From positions 191,001 through 255,000 of the forward strand of contig LR746266.1 in the NCBI GenBank assembly GCA_902729315.2: a stretch of DNA of 64,000 bases. The letters run 5' to 3'. The notes beneath the pieces are model-generated. The model was not told the DNA's origin. It was given only the letters and a program-made list of their open reading frames with translations, and did not search any database. The position numbers and the translations under genes are program-made. Source of the stretch: Spirodela intermedia. Lineage: Eukaryota > Streptophyta > Magnoliopsida > Alismatales > Araceae. The stretch's first letter is position 1. Every line of letters starts with the position of its first letter. This document shows, in pieces, positions 63,718 to 64,000 of the stretch.

Positions 63718-64000
63718 GTATATTGTTTGAGTACAATGTTAAGCCATGAATTGCCACCAAGAGAGAGCGCACGTATTTATCTTGGGCATAAATGTCTAAA
63801 TTAACAAGAGCAAAAGATGTTTAAAATTTTCATTAGGCTGACAAAGAAAACATGATCCTAAAAGGATAGGAGTAAGCTCTGTTTTCCCCGATTGATCAAA
63901 AACTTTCCTCGTATTTTGTCATCGTGGAATGATTATCCTTGGTTCATTCATTTTTTGGTGTTCGATGATAACTCAATTTATGTCAAGAATAGTGATGATA
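63718..64000 (+). other. Start of the next P5CS intron
   Basis: Begins GTATATTG after the exon ending RRAPYE. No downstream exon is recognisable before the window ends. Confidence 0.6.

Overview
This window is nuclear DNA from a flowering plant. The genes have GT-AG introns and plant-specific families, and the retroelements are plant Ty1/copia types. Several genes are very GC-rich and nearly intron-free, set in AT-rich transposon-filled DNA. That contrast points to a monocot, probably not a grass, but this is an inference and I cannot name the species.

Layout: (1) 447-4069 (+), most of a RuvB-like 1 helicase gene whose first exon lies upstream of the window. (2) 4678-6246 (+), a two-exon UDP-glycosyltransferase with an intact sugar-donor motif but Gln in place of the catalytic His. 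(3) 6628-7104 (-), a class I small heat-shock protein. (4) 7722-8297 (+), a membrane protein resembling the MEE60 family. (5) 8990-13.7 kb, AT-rich DNA with decayed copia remains. (6) 13720-25023 (-), a CYP704-like cytochrome P450 pseudogene split by two copia elements in opposite orientations (13768-19002 and about 20205-24290). (7) 25.6-25.9 kb (-), a broken OMA1-type metalloprotease fragment. (8) 26.6-34 kb, two nearly identical copies of a family-4 glycosyltransferase gene, with a duplicated 3' fragment of gene (4) between them and copia reverse-transcriptase relics behind each copy. (9) 35249-36886 (+), a secreted glyoxal/galactose-oxidase-like copper radical oxidase. (10) 40912-44179 (+), a four-exon BEL1-like homeodomain transcription factor. 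(11) 45-57 kb, AT-rich repeats with a 630-bp tandem duplication, a possible Pol III small-RNA gene near 50.8-51.0 kb and a decayed copia element with both LTRs (52041-56905). (12) 57553-60390 (-), a complete seven-exon PRA1 family A gene. (13) 61110 onward (+), the 5' part of a delta-1-pyrroline-5-carboxylate synthase gene, divergent from PRA1A, with a palindromic G-box in the shared region.

The genes do not form a pathway; this is ordinary plant gene order. The main interest is structural. The MEE60-like tail and the glycosyltransferase form a tandem segmental duplication whose left copy was opened by about 17.6 kb of P450 and transposon DNA, and the glycosyltransferase coding regions look homogenised. 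Other points worth a second look are the P450 heme-cysteine codon changed to TGA, the UGT His-to-Gln change, and snRNA-type USE/TATA promoters followed by sequences that can fold.
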